Shown: in pieces, positions 60,321-64,000 of the stretch
Numbering within the stretch: the first letter of the stretch is position 1
Layout: the number at the start of each line of letters is the position of its first letter
DNA from: Planctomycetaceae bacterium
GTDB taxonomy: Bacteria > Planctomycetota > Planctomycetia > Pirellulales > Pirellulaceae
Direction of reading: 5' to 3'
DNA: 64,000 nucleotides
NCBI GenBank assembly: GCA_002862205.1
Contig: PKCN01000309.1
Location: 1 to 64,000, forward strand
Notes under the pieces: generated by a model
Seen by the model: only the letters and a program-made list of their open reading frames with translations
Told to the model about the DNA's origin: nothing
Databases searched by the model: none
Program-made: the position numbers and the translations under genes

Positions 60321-60986
60321 TCATGCTGCCCGCTGATAGATGATGCCACTGCGATCGCGTCCTTGAGAATCGATTGCTCCAGTTTTCCTGAGCACATAGG
60401 CAATTTGCTGGGCGTGCCATCGGGGCCGATCAATCAGAGTAGCAAGTTCCGCAGTGTTGAAGGTTTCAACGCTGGGCGGCATGTTGAGAAGTGCCAGAAG
60501 GTCGGCGGGGGTGCGTAACTCAAGCGAACGTTGAATGGTTTCCAGACGTACATCTGCCACCTTGAAATCTTTGTGCCAGCGGCGTTTGCGTTTTTTACCT
60601 GGCAGACGCAATTGCTCGATTTCGATCAGTGGGACTTCAATGACCAGATTTGGATGTGGGAATACCCGAGTGAAGTAGATCAGTTCATCAAACAGCTCCA
60701 GCAGATTTCCCCGTTTGGGGCTCAGTCTGCGCGAGGTGACAGGTCCGCCAAGTTTCTTTGCCTTGGCGATTCGTGTGCGCATCACAACCGGTTTGACTAC
60801 GCGCAATTGGTGGCGTTTCAGTAGGTTGCGGCATTTATCACGGATCGCCGATAGCGATGCGCATTGTACTTCGATCAATTCATCATCACGGATTGCATCA
60901 ATCCGATAGTTGCCCAGCACGACTTCGGTGCTGTTTTCGTCCTGCGCGTAGCAGCGTTTGAGTTGCTGATGAAGAGTCGTTTCCAT
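60321..60986 (-). CDS. Putative PD-(D/E)xK-like nuclease with winged-helix tail
   Basis: The 221-residue protein has an N-terminal block with Glu21, then R-I-D30-A-I and E39-V-Q41, spaced like the active site of PD-(D/E)xK nucleases (E...D...E-x-Q/K). A basic middle part (KKRKRRWHKDFK) and a C-terminal helix-turn-helix-like part (FNTAELATLIDRPRWHAQQI, YVLRKTG) suggest DNA binding. It lies 47 bp downstream of pyrE on the same strand and converges with the GH81 gene. It is a planctomycete hypothetical family as far as I can tell. Without the lysine and without an alignment the nuclease call stays tentative. Confidence 0.55.
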   Translation of the reverse strand: METTLHQQLKRCYAQDENSTEVVLGNYRIDAIRDDELIEVQCASLSAIRDKCRNLLKRHQLRVVKPVVMRTRIAKAKKLGGPVTSRRLSPKRGNLLELFDELIYFTRVFPHPNLVIEVPLIEIEQLRLPGKKRKRRWHKDFKVADVRLETIQRSLELRTPADLLALLNMPPSVETFNTAELATLIDRPRWHAQQIAYVLRKTGAIDSQGRDRSGIIYQRAA

Positions 60987-61033
60987 GACAATGGTACAGT
61001 TGGCGTCCTGCCCCGGATCGATTGGTGAATGTT

Positions 61034-61591
61034 CTATTCGGGTTCAATTCCGAAATCCCGGATCGTTGTCAGCGTGTGCAGTTCAAGCCCCTTGGCCTTG
61101 AAGGCTTCCTCGCCACCCGCCAATCGATCAATGATCGCAATGACTTTTTCAACGACGAGTCCATATTCCCGCGCCGCATCGACTGCTTTCAAAGCACTGC
61201 CACCACTGGTGATGACATCTTCGACGATGACAACCCGTTGACCTGCTTGCACAGGGCCTTCAACTTGCTTGCCCGTACCGTGGTCTTTGGGCTCCTTGCG
61301 GACCATGAAGCCTTTGAGGGGTAGATCCTGTTGGCCAGCCAAGGTGATGATGGACGCGGTAATCGGATCAGCGCCGATTGCCATGCCACCCACTGCTTCT
61401 GGCAGGGTGCCCGTTGAACGCATCACATCCAACATGCCCTCGGCAATCACATTGGCTCCCTTGGGATGCAGCGTGATATTCCGACAATCGAGGTAGTACG
61501 AGGCCTTCTTTCCACTGGCCAAGGTGAATTCACCCTGCTGCAGGGACTCGGTTCGGATCAATTCCAGCAACGCATCTCGATCGTATGACAT
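61034..61591 (-). CDS. pyrE: Orotate phosphoribosyltransferase
   Basis: PyrE makes orotidine monophosphate from orotate and PRPP in pyrimidine synthesis. The 185-residue protein has FTLASGKKASYYLDCR, GGMAIGADPI, VRKEPKDHGTGKQVEG (flexible catalytic loop with lysine and His) and the PRPP loop VVIVEDVITSGGSALKAV. Length is slightly under the E. coli enzyme. It lies between the L,D-transpeptidase gene (57 bp upstream) and the nuclease-like gene (47 bp downstream), all on the minus strand. Confidence 0.96.
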   Translation of the reverse strand: MSYDRDALLELIRTESLQQGEFTLASGKKASYYLDCRNITLHPKGANVIAEGMLDVMRSTGTLPEAVGGMAIGADPITASIITLAGQQDLPLKGFMVRKEPKDHGTGKQVEGPVQAGQRVVIVEDVITSGGSALKAVDAAREYGLVVEKVIAIIDRLAGGEEAFKAKGLELHTLTTIRDFGIEPE

Positions 61592-61648
61592 CTTGGTGGC
61601 TCTTCGTCAGATAAAGGGAAGGGAGGTCGGTGAACTCTCCCCACAGTT

Positions 61649-62968
61649 TTACCGACGAATCGTTACAGATGAACCCTGCGACAGAATGCCATACAAGTCA
61701 TCGGCGATGTCTTCCGCAAGGCTGATGCACCCGTTTTCAGTTGGGCGGGTAAGATCCGGGCTACCATGGATGCTGATTTGGTTCCCCAAATCAATCCAGT
61801 AATTTCCATAAGGGTTGGCTGGGCTGCCTGAGGCAATTGGGCTTCCACTGCGGTTGTAAAACGTCTTTCCCGTCTGCTTGTCCTGAATGGTATACGCTCC
61901 CTCAACGGGAATCGGATCGTTTCCAAGGGCAATCGGGAAGCGGCCTGCGTAATAATCTCCCATGAACAGAGTCAGTTCTTTGAGCGTCAGATTGATCTCA
62001 GCCCGGAAGGGACCACGAACCACTTTCAGTTCTGTGCCAGGAAGAATGGTCAGGGGATCTTGAATCCCATTGATATTTGCAAGCAGCTGCCAAGGAACGT
62101 CGTAGGCTCGTGCGACATCCTGTAATGTCTCGGTGCGAGTGATCCGGTGCGGTTGTTCCAGCAAATGTCGTTTTGAGTAAATCACCTCTCGAGCCAGCGG
62201 ATCAAGACGGGCCAGCATCTCGCTGCGCTGTTCGCCGGATATGTTTGGGGTGTTGTAGAAAATGCTCAATGTTGCCAAGGCATCTTTCCGCTTGTCCTGT
62301 CGGAACTGCATGTCGGCTGTTCGAATCGCATTGGCCAGTCCAACATTCGGAGCAACCACAGCGGTGGCAGTGGCGATGTCAGATCCGTCCGGGTTGATGC
62401 CCTCGGCACTGGCAGTGGCAACTCCACTGGCCTGATCCAGATCGGATTGTGGCAAGGCAACACCGCTTGGTTGGAAATTCGGGTTGATGTTGTCAGGATT
62501 CGGCAACGCGAAATCATTCCCGGTCTTCGGGTAGCGATCATTGGTGTAAGCATTGGCAATGTCAGCCTGTGTTGCTGCTGAAGACTCCGGAGGCAACGTG
62601 TTGTCGACGGCCGCCAGAGGTACAAGGCTATTTGGCTGACTTGCAACCTCCGCTGCTGAGACGCCAAGCGACGAGCTGTCTTGTGGGTCGATGCTGCTAC
62701 GACTGCCCAGCAATGGAACATCGGCAGATTGCTGTGCTCCCGAATTGACCAGCGGTGCACCGCTCTCATCTGCGGAGCTGCTGTCACCGCCCAAAGATTC
62801 GGGTAAGCCGAGGTCTGAATCAAATGACATGTCGAGTCCCTCGTCAACGGCAAGTAAGCCTTGCACGTCTTCCGGGAGAGCTTCTGGCGGCTTGGTCATG
62901 GAAACGTAAGCTCCATAAATCACTGCCATCATCAACACCACGATTGCGGCGGTTTTTAGCGTCTGCAC
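61649..62968 (-). CDS. LysM / L,D-transpeptidase (YkuD) envelope protein
   Basis: The 439-residue protein has an N-terminal membrane anchor (TAAIVVLMMAVIYGAYVSM), a long Ser/Ala/Pro-rich linker (about 45-220), a helical segment, a LysM-like peptidoglycan-binding motif (RTETLQDVARAYDVPWQLL) and a YkuD catalytic domain. The latter carries ISIHGSPDL and TENGCISLAED, giving the catalytic His and Cys. It would cross-link peptidoglycan or attach proteins in the periplasm, consistent with peptidoglycan in planctomycetes. The start is GTG with a good ggagga site about six bases upstream. Confidence 0.92.
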   Translation of the reverse strand: MQTLKTAAIVVLMMAVIYGAYVSMTKPPEALPEDVQGLLAVDEGLDMSFDSDLGLPESLGGDSSSADESGAPLVNSGAQQSADVPLLGSRSSIDPQDSSSLGVSAAEVASQPNSLVPLAAVDNTLPPESSAATQADIANAYTNDRYPKTGNDFALPNPDNINPNFQPSGVALPQSDLDQASGVATASAEGINPDGSDIATATAVVAPNVGLANAIRTADMQFRQDKRKDALATLSIFYNTPNISGEQRSEMLARLDPLAREVIYSKRHLLEQPHRITRTETLQDVARAYDVPWQLLANINGIQDPLTILPGTELKVVRGPFRAEINLTLKELTLFMGDYYAGRFPIALGNDPIPVEGAYTIQDKQTGKTFYNRSGSPIASGSPANPYGNYWIDLGNQISIHGSPDLTRPTENGCISLAEDIADDLYGILSQGSSVTIRR

Positions 62969-63332
62969 GACTGTCCTCCATGACGGGACCGGATCTGATC
63001 AGGTCCATCTCATGTGCTTGCAAGTAATCCACGGTCGGGTCACTCGTTCCACTGGATTCAGTGGGAGACTCGGCCCTTCAAATGGGGAGGTTAGCGAAAC
63101 CGACTGACTTCCTGCCAGATCAGTTTCGTACATCGATGGGTGGGTAGGTTGCTGCCTTCCCAGCGGGGCCGACTTTGAAGCCCGTTTGTGTTTGGTTCCA
63201 AGGGGGAAATTGCTAGCATCGGACAGGTGCCCCACTTGGTGAGAACCGCCCCGGCAAACAAACTCACGTCGGGTCGGGATCACCCGACCCGCAGGAGACT
63301 GCCATGGCAGTGCCATGTTCTCTGTGCTGCAT
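62969..63332. other. Gap upstream of the L,D-transpeptidase gene
   Basis: About 360 bp. It contains a 9-bp GC-rich stem at 63270-63291 (cgggtcggg/cccgacccg) without a T-run; it lies past the end of the partial SMP-30 gene on the minus strand. No gene was recognised. Confidence 0.45.
63270..63291. other. GC-rich hairpin after the SMP-30-like gene
   Basis: Perfect 9-bp arms, cgggtcggg (63270-63278) and cccgacccg (63283-63291), with a 4-nt loop. It lies 42 bp downstream of the minus-strand SMP-30-like gene and could act as a 3' stabiliser or factor-dependent terminator. Confidence 0.45.
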
Positions 63333-64000
63333 CTACTTCAGCTTGACTCGACAAAGAAAACTGTCGGCTGTGATATAGAGAGTTTTTCCATCGGGACCAA
63401 AGGTACAGTTACTGGTGCGTCCACCCGTGATCAGTCGCCCGAGTAATTTCCCTTGGGGGCTGATGACATAGATTCCACCGGGGCCACTGCCAAAAATGGT
63501 GCCATCTTTTGCCACGGCCAAGCCATCGGGAAGTCCCGGGAATTCCTGCATGTATTTCTTGCCGTCGAACAGGACTTTACCTTTGCCGAGTGTTTTATCC
63601 TGTTTGACGGGGAACGCCATCCAAATGGGATTTTCGGGATCACTTTGGGCGACGTACAGCGTCTTCTCATCGGGTGAGAGTCCGATACCGTTGGGACGGG
63701 CCAGTTCTTTGCTCAGCAGCGTCAGTGATCCATCGGTATCGAGTCGGTAGACGCCGCAGAAGTCAAGTTCGCGTCTGGGATCGGATTCTCGATCGGGCAG
63801 ACCGTAGGGTGGGTCCGTGAAGAAGATTGAGCCAGAGGAATGAAAGACCAAGTCATTGGGGCTGTTCAGGCGTTTTCCCTTGTAGTTATCAACGAGGGTT
63901 CGTTTGCCACCACCTTTGGTGAGCACGGAGACGCGACGGTCTCCGTGTTCGCAAGCCGTCAGTCGACCTTGGGGATCGAGTGTCAAACCATTGGAACCAG
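63333..64000 (-). CDS. SMP-30/gluconolactonase-like protein (N-terminus outside window)
   Basis: The frame is open to the window edge, reading GSNGLTLDPQGRLTACEHGD from the first complete codon, so the start is not here. The visible 220 or so residues form the beta-propeller of the SMP-30/gluconolactonase/LRE family: LNSPNDLVFHSSGSIFFTDP, ELARPNGIGLSPDEKTLYVA, MQEFPGLPDGLAVAKDGTIF and NCTFGPDGKTLYITADS. Conserved Asn and Asp metal ligands are in the SPNDL and LPDGLAV blocks. The family hydrolyses sugar lactones with a divalent metal. A signal peptide cannot be assessed. Confidence 0.9.
   Translation of the reverse strand, partial: GSNGLTLDPQGRLTACEHGDRRVSVLTKGGGKRTLVDNYKGKRLNSPNDLVFHSSGSIFFTDPPYGLPDRESDPRRELDFCGVYRLDTDGSLTLLSKELARPNGIGLSPDEKTLYVAQSDPENPIWMAFPVKQDKTLGKGKVLFDGKKYMQEFPGLPDGLAVAKDGTIFGSGPGGIYVISPQGKLLGRLITGGRTSNCTFGPDGKTLYITADSFLCRVKLK

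Noticed and set aside
63304-63378. 24-codon plus-strand frame MAVPCSLCCIYFSLTR with an aggaga site
   Set aside because: Most of it lies antisense to the end of the SMP-30-like gene and the composition (Cys-rich, no domain) looks accidental.

Overview
The window looks like chromosomal DNA of a planctomycete, most likely Pirellulaceae (Rhodopirellula-like). This rests on: bacterial genes for tetrahydromethanopterin (H4MPT)-linked C1 transfer (fae, mtdB); giant secreted proteins with the planctomycete-type N-terminus (basic stretch followed by L-x-S-L-E-x-R); Ser/Thr kinases; a sulfatase; a redoxin/cytochrome/PHM-like fusion; GYF and zinc-ribbon membrane proteins; and loosely packed genes with long, repeat-bearing intergenic gaps. 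No phage, transposase, CRISPR array or rRNA was seen.

Layout. 1-2334: tail of one gene and a membrane-anchored Met/Gly-rich protein. 2365-5399: C1 module (ATP-grasp protein divergent from fae, then mtdB after an intrinsic terminator/attenuator). 5599-11446: zinc-ribbon membrane protein, DinG-like helicase, and a translationally adjacent NtrC-type regulator/PAS-Hpt pair. 12199-14588: fasciclin protein, secreted unknown, cysteine-synthase-like enzyme. 14874-16560: decayed zone with a gene broken by in-frame stops inside an 18-bp tandem repeat, a truncated sigma factor fused to a foreign tail, and a possible third remnant. 16607-18880: tRNA-Val, infC, NIF3-like gene. 18947-29960: kinase with EF-hands, glycosyltransferase plus BshC-like protein, an unlisted 32-codon membrane gene, EVE protein, sulfatase, GYF protein, secreted protein and a membrane P-loop ATPase. 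30544-38475: bS22-like mini ribosomal protein, accD, kinase, coiled-coil pair, glycosyltransferase, aldo/keto reductase and IMPase-like phosphatase. 38814-47750: redoxin fusion, RND transporter, M20 amidohydrolase, YbdK-like ligase, tsaE and pabB. 48379-60262: two giant secreted glycoside hydrolases. 60321-64000: nuclease-like protein, pyrE, LysM/L,D-transpeptidase and a partial SMP-30 lactonase.

The most striking region is 48.4-60.3 kb. One 1795-residue protein carries GH18-like, GH5, Calx-beta and three CBM2-like domains, with the GH5 domain apparently nested inside a Calx-beta fold. The neighbouring 2011-residue protein carries GH81, an endonuclease/exonuclease/phosphatase domain, DUF1996-like and RTX modules, plus three copies of a domain that resembles cyanobacterial Trp-rich C-terminal domains. 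Together they could attack chitin, beta-1,4- and beta-1,3-glucans and phosphoesters such as DNA, a combination that suggests attack on fungal or algal cells (inference). A second theme is direct repetition: at least a dozen short tandem arrays, most with 15-23-bp units, occur between and within genes. Units inside intact genes keep the frame, and one has turned a gene off.
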